Source: Neobacillus ginsengisoli (GTDB lineage: Bacteria > Bacillota > Bacilli > Bacillales_B > DSM-18226). Taken from it: 64,000 nt of DNA. The notes beneath the pieces were generated by a model. The model saw nothing but the letters and a program-made list of their open reading frames with translations. It did no database searches and had not been told where the DNA came from. Shown piece by piece: positions 43,099 to 52,160 of the stretch (positions are counted from its first letter, which is position 1; every line of letters starts with the position of its first letter). The position numbers and the translations under genes were made by a program. The stretch spans positions 806,001 through 870,000 of the forward strand of contig NZ_JAUSTW010000001.1 in the NCBI RefSeq assembly GCF_030813055.1, read 5' to 3'.

Positions 43099-43719
43099 AT
43101 GGAAATCAACTCGGAAACACTTGAGTGGAGAGATGCATATAAGCTATTGATTGGATCAATCCTGCCCCGTCCGATTGCCTTTGTGTCGACAATTGATGAA
43201 AAGGGAACAGGAAATGCCGCACCATTCAGCTTCTTTACTGCAATTTGTGCCAACCCGATGCTTGTCTGTTTTTCACCAATGAGAAGGGGATCTGATGGAG
43301 CGAAAAAAGATACCCTTGTAAACATAGAAACCACCGGTCAATTTGTCATTAATATTGTTAGTGAAGAAATGGCTGTACAGATGAATGACTGCGGGATTGA
43401 ATATGCTCCTGAAATCGACGAAATGGAGCGGGTCGGTTTAACGAAAGAACCAAGTATAAAGATAAAAGCTCCTCGAATAAGGGAATCACTTGTCCATTTA
43501 GAATGTGAACTGTATCAGGTTTTACATTTTGGGGAAAAACCCGGGGCCGGCAGCCTTGTGATCGGCAAGGTTATTCAGGTACACATAAAAGATGAGTTAT
43601 TTAACAATGGAAGAATCGATACAGCTAAGCTGCACCCAATTGGAAGGATGGCAGGAAATACATTTACTGATCCATTGGCAAGAATGTTTGATATGGTTCG
43701 AAGAATGGAAGAAAGGTGA
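43099..43719 (+). CDS. flavin reductase family (FMN-binding split barrel) protein
   Basis: A 206-residue protein with the flavin reductase-like FMN-binding fold: YKLLIGSILPRPIAFVSTIDEKG, NAAPFSFFTAICANPMLVCFS, DTLVNIETTGQFVINIV and HLECELYQVLHFGEKPGAGSLVIGKV. It binds FMN and may supply reduced flavin to a monooxygenase or act as an oxidoreductase itself. It sits only 4 bp before the FAA hydrolase gene, inside the tyrosine degradation cluster. Its step in that pathway is unknown. Confidence 0.83.
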   Translation: MEINSETLEWRDAYKLLIGSILPRPIAFVSTIDEKGTGNAAPFSFFTAICANPMLVCFSPMRRGSDGAKKDTLVNIETTGQFVINIVSEEMAVQMNDCGIEYAPEIDEMERVGLTKEPSIKIKAPRIRESLVHLECELYQVLHFGEKPGAGSLVIGKVIQVHIKDELFNNGRIDTAKLHPIGRMAGNTFTDPLARMFDMVRRMEER

Positions 43720-43723
43720 GTTA

Positions 43724-44641
43724 ATGAAATTTGTCACTTTTGAAAAGAAGGATGGAACAATTAAGGCAGGTTTATTATTGGGTCAGGACTATGTAATTGA
43801 TCTTAACGAAGCTACAGATGGTGTGCTACCGGATAATCTAATCGAGTTTCTTGATCATAACGAAGAGTTATTAGAGAAATCTTCAGGTTTATTATCTCTA
43901 TCCAATGAAAATAAAGGGGTATACCCATTGAGTGAGCTTAAATTAAAGGCACCTCTGCCTCAGCCAAGAAGCTTTCGTGATTTTTATGCGTTTGAGCAGC
44001 ATGTAAAAAGGGCCAGGGAAAACAGGGGACTTAAAATGGTAACGGAATGGTATGAAATTCCTGTTTTTTATTTTTCCAATCATCTTGCCATAAAGGGTCC
44101 TAATGATGAAATTGCTTTGCCAATTAAATGCGACTGGCTTGATTATGAGCTTGAGATCGCCTGCATCATTGGAAAAAAAGGCAGAAATATTCGTGCTGAA
44201 GAAGCAGATGATCATATTTTTGGTTATTGTATTTTAAACGATTGGAGTGCCAGAGACCTGCAAAGGAAGGAAATGAAAGTAGGACTTGGTCCTGCAAAAG
44301 GAAAAGACTTCGCGACCTCAATTGGACCATGGATTGTTACGAAGGACGAGTTTAAATCCTTAAAAATTGGAAAAGGGTTCAACCTAGCTATGAGTGCACG
44401 AGTTAACGGAGTTACTCTTTCAGAAGGTAATTGGAAAGATATCTATTTTTCGTTTGCAGAAATGATTGAAAGGGCGTCAGAAGACGTCACGCTCTATCCG
44501 GGTGAAATCATTGGCTCAGGAACAGTTGGGACGGGATGTATCCTTGAGCTTGGAGCAAAGGTCCACCGCTGGCTTAAACCCGGTGATGATATAGAGCTCG
44601 AAATTGAAAGATTAGGAGTTTTAAAGAATACCATTGTTTAA
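43724..44641 (+). CDS. fumarylacetoacetate hydrolase family protein
   Basis: A 305-residue hydrolase of the FAH superfamily. The metal and substrate motifs are visible: DYELEIACIIGKKGRNI with the metal-ligand Glu residues, GYCILNDWSARDLQRKEM with Asp ligand, GPAKGKDFATSIGPWIV and GEIIGSGTVGTGCILELG. In this cluster it should cleave fumarylacetoacetate or maleylacetoacetate derived from homogentisate. The true start is 43724 (GAAAGGTGAG site); a longer frame overlaps the preceding gene. Confidence 0.88.
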   Translation: MKFVTFEKKDGTIKAGLLLGQDYVIDLNEATDGVLPDNLIEFLDHNEELLEKSSGLLSLSNENKGVYPLSELKLKAPLPQPRSFRDFYAFEQHVKRARENRGLKMVTEWYEIPVFYFSNHLAIKGPNDEIALPIKCDWLDYELEIACIIGKKGRNIRAEEADDHIFGYCILNDWSARDLQRKEMKVGLGPAKGKDFATSIGPWIVTKDEFKSLKIGKGFNLAMSARVNGVTLSEGNWKDIYFSFAEMIERASEDVTLYPGEIIGSGTVGTGCILELGAKVHRWLKPGDDIELEIERLGVLKNTIV

Positions 44642-44661
44642 GATAGAAAAGAGGTGAAGCG

Positions 44662-45825
44662 ATGTATTATCGTCAAATGGGGAAAATACCGTACAAACGG
44701 CATACGATGTTTAAAAAAGAAGATGGAACTCTTTTTAGAGAGCAGGTAATGGGAACAAGAGGTTTTTCAGGTACCCAATCGATTTTATATCATCAATTCT
44801 TGCCAACGGAGGTCGTTAAATCTGAATTAGTCGGAAGTTATTTACCTGAATATGAAAAACAGCAGTCATTAAAGCATCGTCATTTTTTTACCAGCAAGAT
44901 ACTAAAAATTGGTGATGCCATTAAAGCACGGGAATATCTACTGGGAAATCAGGATTTATTAATTGGTACAGCTAATGTGACAGAAGCAATGCAAAGCTTT
45001 TATCGGAATGGAGACGGAGATGAATTACTCTTTATTCATTGTGGTTCAGGAAAGCTTGAAACGATGTACGGGACCATTTCGTATCGTTCTGGTGATTATC
45101 TAATCATACCGATTGGGACGATTTATCGCTTGATACCTAACGAAAATGAAGTGACAAAACTATTGTTTGTTGAGTCTTTTAGCCAAATTACAACCCCAAG
45201 GCGCTATCGGAATGAATACGGCCAATTATTAGAGCACAGTCCATTTTGCGAACGGGATTTCCGCGGACCTGAGACATTAGTTACTTTTAATCAAAAAGGT
45301 GAACATGAAGTATTAACGAAATCGAGAGGTTTTATTCATTCCCATATTATTGGGCATCATCCGCTTGATGTGGTAGGTTGGGATGGTTATCTATATCCTT
45401 GGGCATTTAATATTGAAGATTTCGAACCAATAACAGGCAGGGTCCACCAGCCTCCACCCGTCCATCAAACCTTTGAAGGAAACAATTTTGTAGTCTGTTC
45501 CTTTGTCCCGCGGCTATATGATTATCACCCGGAGTCCATTCCGGCACCGTATTATCATAGCAACGTCAATAGTGACGAGCTCCTTTATTACGTTAAAGGC
45601 AATTTTATGAGTCGAAAGGGTATCCAAGAGGGTTCTATAACACTTCATCCCAGTGGAATTCCACACGGTCCACATCCGGGGAAAATTGAAGCGAGCATCG
45701 GGAAAAAAGAAACACTCGAACTTGCAGTGATGATCGACACCTTTCACCCTTTAAGGGCAGTTAAGGAAGCAGGCCGCCTTGAAGATCCAGCATATATGTA
45801 TTCTTGGATTGAAAAGAATGAATAA
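44662..45825 (+). CDS. hmgA: homogentisate 1,2-dioxygenase
   Basis: Cupin-type iron enzyme that opens the ring of homogentisate to maleylacetoacetate. The 387-residue protein shows the C-terminal metal site: VHQTFEGNNFVVCSFVPR, HSNVNSDELLYYVKGNFMSR with Glu ligand and HPSGIPHGPHPG with His ligands. The N-terminal cupin (LLFIHCGSGKLETMYG, GDYLIIPIGTIYRL) is the other half of the bicupin fold. The ribosome site is AAGAGGTG. It completes the set hpd, FAH, hmgA; no maleylacetoacetate isomerase gene is seen. Confidence 0.92.
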   Translation: MYYRQMGKIPYKRHTMFKKEDGTLFREQVMGTRGFSGTQSILYHQFLPTEVVKSELVGSYLPEYEKQQSLKHRHFFTSKILKIGDAIKAREYLLGNQDLLIGTANVTEAMQSFYRNGDGDELLFIHCGSGKLETMYGTISYRSGDYLIIPIGTIYRLIPNENEVTKLLFVESFSQITTPRRYRNEYGQLLEHSPFCERDFRGPETLVTFNQKGEHEVLTKSRGFIHSHIIGHHPLDVVGWDGYLYPWAFNIEDFEPITGRVHQPPPVHQTFEGNNFVVCSFVPRLYDYHPESIPAPYYHSNVNSDELLYYVKGNFMSRKGIQEGSITLHPSGIPHGPHPGKIEASIGKKETLELAVMIDTFHPLRAVKEAGRLEDPAYMYSWIEKNE

Positions 45826-45840
45826 GTATCGCTAGTAAGA

Positions 45841-45874
45841 CAATCCGACTTGAAAAAGGTTGGATTGTTTTTTT
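45841..45874 (+). terminator. rho-independent terminator
   Basis: CAATCC-AC / GT-GGATTG stem with an eight-base loop and T-run, 15 bp after hmgA. Confidence 0.8.
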
Positions 45875-45966
45875 AGGTATAGAAATGAAAAATAAAAACG
45901 ATTAAAGATTGTAAAAAATGGTATTGTATATATAGGATGTTTTAAAGGTGATAAGAGGTGAATTCA

Positions 45967-46581
45967 ATGGAATTAGAAACTCTAATGATGAAATTAAAAA
46001 AACATGCACCCAAAATCCTCGGAAGTGATAAATTTTCAAAATATGCTGTCCTATTACCATTGATTCAAAAAGAAGATGGTATCCATGTATTATTTGAAGT
46101 CAGATCAATTGAATTAAGAAGACAGCCCGGTGAAATATGCTTTCCCGGAGGAAAAATTGATTCACAGGATTCAACGGAAAAAGATGCAGCGATACGTGAG
46201 ACTGTTGAGGAATTAGGTATTATAGAAGAGAATATCAAAGGTGTTTTCCCGCTCGATTTTATGCTCTCTCCTTTCGGTATGATTATCTATCCGTTTGTCG
46301 GCTTCATAAATAAACCGGAAACGATTCAGCCAAATCCATCAGAAGTAGGAGACATTTTCACGGTACCTTTGTCTTTCTTTATGAATACAAATCCGGAAAT
46401 ATATCAAATAAACTTTAAGGTGGCACCTGAGGGGAACTTTCCATTTAACTTAATACCTGGCGGTGAAAATTACAATTGGCGGGCAAGAGGACTGGACGAA
46501 TATTTTTATCAATATGGAGAAAAGGTAATTTGGGGATTAACGGCTAAAATTCTTTGCCATCTTATTGAAATACTTCGTTAA
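45967..46581 (+). CDS. Nudix hydrolase, CoA pyrophosphatase-like
   Basis: A 204-residue protein with the Nudix box GGKIDSQDSTEKDAAIRETV--ELG (GX5EX7REUXEEXG) and the upstream segment RQPGEICFPGGK that marks the CoA/acyl-CoA pyrophosphatase branch (NudL/YeaB). It should hydrolyse CoA or CoA derivatives to phosphopantetheine and ADP. The Met at 45967 follows AGAGGTG by 6 bases and is preferred to the GTG at 45958. Single gene with a terminator. Confidence 0.87.
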   Translation: MELETLMMKLKKHAPKILGSDKFSKYAVLLPLIQKEDGIHVLFEVRSIELRRQPGEICFPGGKIDSQDSTEKDAAIRETVEELGIIEENIKGVFPLDFMLSPFGMIIYPFVGFINKPETIQPNPSEVGDIFTVPLSFFMNTNPEIYQINFKVAPEGNFPFNLIPGGENYNWRARGLDEYFYQYGEKVIWGLTAKILCHLIEILR

Positions 46582-46605
46582 ATAGTTATGAACATTACCA
46601 GTAAA

Positions 46606-46640
46606 AGCAGGGATTCCATGTTTGGAATCCCTGTTTTTTT
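46606..46640 (+). terminator. rho-independent terminator
   Basis: GCAGGGATTCC / GGAATCCCTGTTTTTTT stem with a 6-base loop. Confidence 0.85.
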
Positions 46641-46766
46641 ATTATCAAATCAATAATGTCCTTTAGAAAAATACAAATGTCCTCTTGAGGTAGAAAAAAC
46701 TCTTGATTATTTTCTGAATAGGATTAAAATTAAAATTATATTTTTCAGAGATTAGGAGATGTCAGA

Positions 46767-48128
46767 ATGAAAGTAATTAAGTTTGGAGGGTCCTCATTAG
46801 CATCCGGTAAACAAATCGAGAAAGTATTCCGGATTGTTAATTTAGATCCCGAGCGGAAAGTAGTCGTTGTATCAGCTCCAGGGAAAAGGTATTCAGATGA
46901 TCAAAAGGTAACTGATTTATTAATTGAGTGTGCCGAACAATGCTTACTGAATAGGGATCCAAAGGTAACATTTGAAGCGGTCATCGAAAGATATTCTTCT
47001 ATCGCAGAGGAATTAGCTCTTCCGAATCAAGTTATTAAGGAGATTGAACATGATTTATCGGAAAGGCTTAACGGAGATAGAAGCAAGCCTGATAGATTTA
47101 TGGATCTGGTAAAAGCGAGTGGAGAGGATAATAACGCAAAATTGGTTGCCGCTTATTTTCGTAAACAGGGAATAGAGGCCCATTATATTGATCCTGGAGA
47201 AGCCGGGCTTCTAGTAAGTGATGAGCCGGGTAATGCTCAAGTTTTAGAGGAATCATATGGACGGCTCTATTCACTTCGAGAGCGCTCAGGTATTTTAATT
47301 TTTCCGGGTTTCTTCGGTTATAGCAAAGATGGAGAAGTGTTCACTTTTTCACGCAGCGGGTCGGATATTACCGGTTCAATCCTTGCTAATGGGCTAAAGG
47401 CAGACTTATATGAAAACTTTACCGATGTGGATGCTGTATACTCCGTCAATCCTTTTATTGTTGAAAGACCTAAAGAAATCAAGGAATTAACATACAGAGA
47501 AATGCGTGAGCTTTCTTATGCAGGCTTTACAGTATTACATGACGAAGCGCTTGTTCCTGCATTCAGAGCCGGGATTCCGGTTCAGATCAAGAATACGAAT
47601 AATCCGTCTGCACCTGGGACGAAAATTGTTTATGAACGTGATAACACAAATGGTCCTGCTATTGGAATAGCGAGTGATCAAGGTTTTTGCAGTATATATG
47701 TAAGTAAATACTTAATGAATAGAGAAATTGGCTTCGGACGTAAACTTTTAAGTATCTTAGAAGAATACGGGCTATCATATGAACACACACCTTCGGGAAT
47801 TGATGATGTGTCCATCATTTTGCGCGAAAATCAGCTTAGTTCTGAATTGGAAATAGAAATTAAACATCGGATTATAACAGAATTACATGCAGATGAGGTG
47901 AAAATCGAGCGTGGTCTGGCTCTCATAATGGTGGTTGGTGAAGGTATGCGCCGTAATGTAGGGACGATGGCAAGAGCTTCCAAAGCCCTTGCAAAGGCAA
48001 AGGTCAATATAGAAATGATTAACCAGGGTTCCTCTGAGGTGAGCATGATGTTTGGCGTGAAAGAGGTAGAAGAGAAAAAAGCGGTGCAAGCACTTTACGA
48101 TGAGTTTTTTGCGGCAGTGACAGTGTAG
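46767..48128 (+). CDS. yclM: aspartate kinase (YclM/ThrD type)
   Basis: First enzyme of the aspartate pathway to lysine, threonine and methionine: aspartate + ATP to aspartyl phosphate. The 453-residue protein begins MKVIKFGGSSLASGKQIEKV with the nucleotide-binding KFGGSS motif. FTFSRSGSDITGSILANGL and the YEN(F/W)TDVDGVY-like stretch YENFTDVDAVYSVNP follow. Two ACT domains fill the C-terminal 150 residues (ending MINQGSSEVSMMFGVKE). Length and the long intact N-terminal part match B. subtilis YclM (454 residues). No lysine riboswitch is seen upstream. Confidence 0.92.
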   Translation: MKVIKFGGSSLASGKQIEKVFRIVNLDPERKVVVVSAPGKRYSDDQKVTDLLIECAEQCLLNRDPKVTFEAVIERYSSIAEELALPNQVIKEIEHDLSERLNGDRSKPDRFMDLVKASGEDNNAKLVAAYFRKQGIEAHYIDPGEAGLLVSDEPGNAQVLEESYGRLYSLRERSGILIFPGFFGYSKDGEVFTFSRSGSDITGSILANGLKADLYENFTDVDAVYSVNPFIVERPKEIKELTYREMRELSYAGFTVLHDEALVPAFRAGIPVQIKNTNNPSAPGTKIVYERDNTNGPAIGIASDQGFCSIYVSKYLMNREIGFGRKLLSILEEYGLSYEHTPSGIDDVSIILRENQLSSELEIEIKHRIITELHADEVKIERGLALIMVVGEGMRRNVGTMARASKALAKAKVNIEMINQGSSEVSMMFGVKEVEEKKAVQALYDEFFAAVTV

Positions 48129-48156
48129 TGTAGTATTATCTATCCTAAAAAACTTA

Positions 48157-48186
48157 AAATGGCTGCCGGCATGGCGGCCATTTTAA
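48157..48186 (+). terminator. rho-independent terminator
   Basis: AAAATGGCTGCC / GGCGGCCATTTT stem with a 4-base loop, 28 bp after the aspartokinase gene. Confidence 0.8.
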
Positions 48187-48298
48187 TATTCATTCCATTT
48201 CTGCTCGCAAACAGCCGGTTAAAAGTTTATAGTGGATATGTGTCAAACTGTAATTTAGGTAAAGACTTCTTTATGAATCAATAATGTCGGAGGATTCT

Positions 48299-48916
48299 AT
48301 GCAAAGGGCACAAATACCAACCTATGAGCGGATAGCGATTGATTTGGCGAATCGAATAAACGATGGACAATTTAAGGTAGGGGAAAAAATACATGGGAGA
48401 TCCACATTAGCCAGTGAATACAAGGTATCCCCAGAGACGGTAAGAAGAGCAATAAAGATATTAGAGGATGTCGAAATTGTTCATTCTGCAAAGGGAAGCG
48501 GGATTGTTATTTCTTCCCGGGAGAATGCATTTAAATATATCCAACGTTTTTCGAATTTAGAAAGTATCAAAGATCTTGAAAAGCAAATGAACACGCTGAT
48601 TGCAGAGCGGGACCAGCTGGATGGGCAACTATTCGATACTCTTAGAAAAATCATGGATTACTCTGGGAAACTTCGGCATACGAACCCATTGGCGCCGATT
48701 GAGGTAGAGGTATTTCCTGGCTGCATCCATATTGGGAAGACCATCTCTGAAGTGAAGTTTTGGCAAAATACTGGAGGTACTGTTATTGGGATGAAGCGAG
48801 AGGGAGAAATGATCATCTCACCAGGCCCATATGCTTTGATTCTCCAAGGGGATGTATTGTTGATAATTGGTGATGAAAAAACCTATGATCGAGTCGTTCA
48901 TTTTTTGCAGGAATAG
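48299..48916 (+). CDS. GntR-family regulator with C-terminal TrkA-C (RCK_C) domain
   Basis: A 205-residue protein. The N-terminal winged helix reads YERIAIDLANRINDGQFKVG, HGRSTLASEYKVSPETVRRAI, VHSAKGSGIVI. A short coiled coil follows (LEKQMNTLIAERDQLDGQLF), then a TrkA-C fold (CIHIGKTISEVKFWQNTGGTVIG, GPYALILQGDVLLIIGD) that in other proteins binds c-di-AMP or other small ligands. Such GntR/RCK_C proteins regulate K+ or osmolyte transport genes in Bacilli. It is convergent with the opu-type operon, which fits, but the target is inferred. The start at 48299 follows GGAGG. Confidence 0.85.
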   Translation: MQRAQIPTYERIAIDLANRINDGQFKVGEKIHGRSTLASEYKVSPETVRRAIKILEDVEIVHSAKGSGIVISSRENAFKYIQRFSNLESIKDLEKQMNTLIAERDQLDGQLFDTLRKIMDYSGKLRHTNPLAPIEVEVFPGCIHIGKTISEVKFWQNTGGTVIGMKREGEMIISPGPYALILQGDVLLIIGDEKTYDRVVHFLQE

Positions 48917-48930
48917 GTTTTGAAAGAAAG

Positions 48931-48974
48931 AAAAGCCGGGTCAACTCATGATGAGAGAACCGGCTTTTCTTTTT
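48931..48974. terminator. bidirectional terminator
   Basis: AAAAGCCGG / CCGGCTTTT with inner TCATGATGA pairing, between the GntR gene and the convergent permease gene. Confidence 0.8.
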
Positions 48975-50538
48975 ACTTCAATAATCCTTCTGTTTCTAAA
49001 AATTCTTTTGCTACTTTTGCAGGTGATTGCTTTAGGCTATCAACTTTATAATTCAGATCGCGCATTTTTTCATCAGTAAGCTTACCTGAAAGGGAATTAA
49101 TGATGGTTTTTAATTCCGGATGTTTTTTTAATGTTTCTTTCTTAATTATAGGCACTGCGTAGTATGGGGGGAAGAAGTGTTTATCATCCTTTAATACCCT
49201 TAAATGAAAGGCCTTTAGCAGCCCATCCGTGGAAAAGGCATCAATAACATCACTTTTATGATTGTTTAATGCCGTATATCGTAAACCTCCATCAACCGCT
49301 TTTACATCTTTAAAATTGATATTATATGTTTTCGTAAGTCCAATTAATCCGTCCGCTCTGTTTGGAAATTCAATCGTTGGTCCGATGATTAGCCCGCTGC
49401 TGACTTTAGCAAGATCGGTTATTGTGTTCAAATGATACTGTTTTGCCGTATCTTGGCGGACAGCCAAGGCATAGGTGTTATTGAATCCAAGCGGTTTCAA
49501 TAGTTGAATCTTATATTTATTATTAAATTCCTTTTGGACTGTATCATAAACTTGTTCAGGATCACTTTGCGGACTTTTCTTTAGAATATCAACTAATCCT
49601 GTACCTGTATATTCTACATACATGTCAATATCGCCTTTATTTAGGGCGCTGAAAGTCACCTGGGTACCTCCAAGATTTAATTTCCTTTCTACTTTTATAT
49701 TAGTTTTGTTTTCTATTAAATCTGCTAAAATATTGCCTAATATCAATTGTTCACTAAAGTTTCTTGAACCAATTATTATTTTATCCTCTGCATTCGCTTT
49801 TGAATAGATAGTAAATGCGCCTCCAGCTGCTAAAATCATGCAAGACAAGCCAATCATCCATCTGCGCGTTTTCTTGACTGACCCTGCAGCACCTTTGGCA
49901 GATTGGTGTTTGGTGGCATATGAGAAAGAAGATTCGAGCTTCCCAACAACGAAGTCGATGACAAGTGCTAAAATACATGCTGGAATGGCTCCTGCTAAAA
50001 TCATATTATTGTCGACGGTTTGCACGCCTGAGAATACAAGGTACCCAAGTCCGCCTGCACCAACAAAGGCTGCAATTGTCATTAATCCAACAGCGGTAAC
50101 TGCTGAAATTCTGATACCCGCCATAATCATCGGGAAGGCTAGTGGCAACTGAACCTTTCTCATCGTTTGACTTTTAGTTAAACCGATACCTTTGGCGGCT
50201 TCCAGAATGTCTGCATCAATATTAGTTAAACCTGTATAGGTGTTTTTGACGATTGGAAGAAGGGAATAGAGAACGACCATGACAATGGCTGGAGTACTTC
50301 CAATTCCGATAAATGGAATCAAAAAGCCAAGCAGGGCTAAGCTTGGGATTGCCTGGATGACATTCGTGGTCCCAATGATTGGTTTTGAGAGCTTTGGTTC
50401 CCTTGAAATAAGGATTCCAAGCGGGATTCCAATTACAACGGCGATTAATACCGAAACGATACTTAACAGAAGATGTTGTCCAAGCAAATTGAATATTTGC
50501 TGATAATTTGTGGCTAGATAATTCCAAAAATTATTCAT
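48973..50538 (-). CDS. glycine betaine/carnitine/choline ABC transporter, fused permease and substrate-binding protein
   Basis: The 521-residue protein joins two functions. Residues 1 to about 215 are an OpuCB-type permease (LLSIVSVLIAVVIGIPLGI, EAAKGIGLTKSQTMRKVQLPLAFPMIMAGIRISAV with the EAA loop). A membrane anchor (RRWMIGLSCMILAAGGAFTIYS) is followed from about 250 by an OpuAC-type binding domain: IIIGSRNFSEQLILGNILADLI, VERKLNLGGTQVTFSALNKGDIDMYVEYTGTGLVDIL. It imports a quaternary amine as an osmoprotectant or a choline-type compound. Single-polypeptide versions are known in the family. The ATG overlaps the stop of the ATPase gene by one base. Confidence 0.9.
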   Translation of the reverse strand: MNNFWNYLATNYQQIFNLLGQHLLLSIVSVLIAVVIGIPLGILISREPKLSKPIIGTTNVIQAIPSLALLGFLIPFIGIGSTPAIVMVVLYSLLPIVKNTYTGLTNIDADILEAAKGIGLTKSQTMRKVQLPLAFPMIMAGIRISAVTAVGLMTIAAFVGAGGLGYLVFSGVQTVDNNMILAGAIPACILALVIDFVVGKLESSFSYATKHQSAKGAAGSVKKTRRWMIGLSCMILAAGGAFTIYSKANAEDKIIIGSRNFSEQLILGNILADLIENKTNIKVERKLNLGGTQVTFSALNKGDIDMYVEYTGTGLVDILKKSPQSDPEQVYDTVQKEFNNKYKIQLLKPLGFNNTYALAVRQDTAKQYHLNTITDLAKVSSGLIIGPTIEFPNRADGLIGLTKTYNINFKDVKAVDGGLRYTALNNHKSDVIDAFSTDGLLKAFHLRVLKDDKHFFPPYYAVPIIKKETLKKHPELKTIINSLSGKLTDEKMRDLNYKVDSLKQSPAKVAKEFLETEGLLK

Positions 50539-51662
50539 TAAAAAGTCACCTCCAAATCAATTAATTGGCTGCTTAATGCTGATAAGATACTGCTCCTTGT
50601 TATGAGACCAATTAACTGTTTTGCATGATTTACGACAGGAAGATATCCGATTTTATGCTCATTCATCGTTGATAACACCGATATTAAATTTGCATCCTGT
50701 GAGACAGATTGGATATTTTGTTCCATTACTAATTCTATTGCAGAATTCCGATTAAGTAATTGAATACTCTTTAACGTGACCATTCCTCTAAGAATATTAT
50801 TTTTGTCTGTCACCATTAAGCTGTCTACTTTATTGTCCTTCATAATTTCAATTGCCTGCAGGACATTCCGCTGAGCCGTAATTTTAACCGGATGATGGAT
50901 CATAATGTCTTCCGCGAGTAATAGTTCGGGATTGTTCCAAACTCTTCTTTTTCCAATAAAATCCTCAACAAATTCATTAGCAGGATTTTTTAAGATATTC
51001 TCCGGGGTATCGTATTGGAGGATATCTCCATCTTTTAATATACAAATTTTATCTGCAATTTTAATGGCTTCGTCCATGTCGTGCGTGACGAAAATGATGG
51101 TTTTATTTAGTTCCTTCTGCATTTGAAATAATTCATCCTGCAGTGAGCTTCTTGTAACAGGATCCAATGCACTGAATGGTTCATCCATTAAAATGATATC
51201 AGAGTTAGTGGAGAAGGCTCTTGCTACACCAATTCTTTGCTGTTGTCCTCCACTTAATTCTTTTGGAAACCGGTGCAAATACTCCACGGGATCCAATCCC
51301 ACCAACTCAAGTAATTCCTTCGTTTTCTTACTAATTAAACTGGGATCTTCCCCTTTTAGCTTCGGAATTAATTCTAGGTTCTCTTTAATGGACATATGTG
51401 GAAATAATCCGGTATTTTGGATGACATAACCAATATTTCTGCGCAGATCGATGGCATTCATAGCAGAAATATCAATTCCATTTACAAAGATGTTTCCAGC
51501 CGTCGGCTCTATTAACCTATTAATCATTTTGAGTAGTGTTGTCTTACCACAACCGCTCGGTCCAATAAAAACCACCAACTGACCTGCTTCAATGTCCAAG
51601 GAAAAAGGATTGATGATTGTTTTGGTCCGATATTTCTTTTCGATGTTTTTAAATTGAATCAA
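50538..51662 (-). CDS. glycine betaine/choline ABC transporter ATP-binding protein with CBS domains
   Basis: ATPase of the OpuA/OpuC type with Walker A GPSGCGKTT, Q-loop YVIQNTGLFPH, signature LSGGQQQRIGVARAF, Walker B ILMDEPFSALDP and H-loop VTHDMDEAI. Two C-terminal CBS repeats (about 255-370: VLQAIEIMKDNKVDSLMV, LISVLSTMNEHKIGYLPVV) usually sense ionic strength or c-di-AMP. An ATG lies at 51668 but abuts GGGAGGA. The TTG at 51662 has that site at 7-8 bases and gives the usual start MIQFKNIEKKY, so I prefer it. First gene of the operon. Confidence 0.88.
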   Translation of the reverse strand: MIQFKNIEKKYRTKTIINPFSLDIEAGQLVVFIGPSGCGKTTLLKMINRLIEPTAGNIFVNGIDISAMNAIDLRRNIGYVIQNTGLFPHMSIKENLELIPKLKGEDPSLISKKTKELLELVGLDPVEYLHRFPKELSGGQQQRIGVARAFSTNSDIILMDEPFSALDPVTRSSLQDELFQMQKELNKTIIFVTHDMDEAIKIADKICILKDGDILQYDTPENILKNPANEFVEDFIGKRRVWNNPELLLAEDIMIHHPVKITAQRNVLQAIEIMKDNKVDSLMVTDKNNILRGMVTLKSIQLLNRNSAIELVMEQNIQSVSQDANLISVLSTMNEHKIGYLPVVNHAKQLIGLITRSSILSALSSQLIDLEVTF

Positions 51663-51861
51663 TTTCATTCCTCCCTCAAATAAATAATAACCCTTTGGCA
51701 TGTAACAACTTAATCGTAACATAAAAGTTGTTGGTTTGTCGAATCGTTCACAAAAGGTCAAAGGATATGGCTTTCCATTTTCTCGCACAAAAAAATAACT
51801 CTGCAAAGTGAGCCGATTTATCCTTGGGATGAAAATAGGGTTATATAAATTAGGATAGATA

Positions 51862-51900
51862 TAGAAAAAAGAAGGTAGACGTTGTTAATCCGTCTACCTG
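51862..51900 (-). terminator. terminator of the 41-aa gene
   Basis: AGGTAGACG / CGTCTACCT stem, followed on the minus strand by TCTTTTTTCT. Confidence 0.7.
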
Positions 51901-51923
51901 AAAAGAAATTTATTGACATTAAA

Positions 51924-52049
51924 TTATTTTTGCAAGTCTTTTTTCGTGATTTCACTGCGAATATTCGTTTCTTTAGCGAATTCAGTTTCTTGCTTCTTGT
52001 TATTAGGGTACTTATTCATGCGCTCGCGGTTATCGTTACGATTTGTCAT
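51924..52049 (-). CDS. small basic hydrophilic protein (41 aa)
   Basis: Reads MTNRNDNRERMNKYPNNKKQ, then ETEFAKETNIRSEITKKDLQ K. The ribosome site AAAGGAGG is perfect and a terminator follows. The Asn/Lys/Glu-rich, disordered composition resembles small spore-associated proteins of Bacilli, but I do not recognise a family. Confidence 0.6.
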   Translation of the reverse strand: MTNRNDNRERMNKYPNNKKQETEFAKETNIRSEITKKDLQK

Positions 52050-52160
52050 GACTGATTAACCTCCTTTCGAATCTCTTAGGTGATTATTTTGTACAAGGAG
52101 GTGTTTTTTAGTCTACAATTTCATAATTTTTGGTTCCAATACAATTGCAACGAGTTGCTC

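Noticed and set aside
46582..46766. Possible lysine riboswitch before the aspartokinase gene
   Set aside because: The interval is too short and shows only the terminator of the preceding gene.
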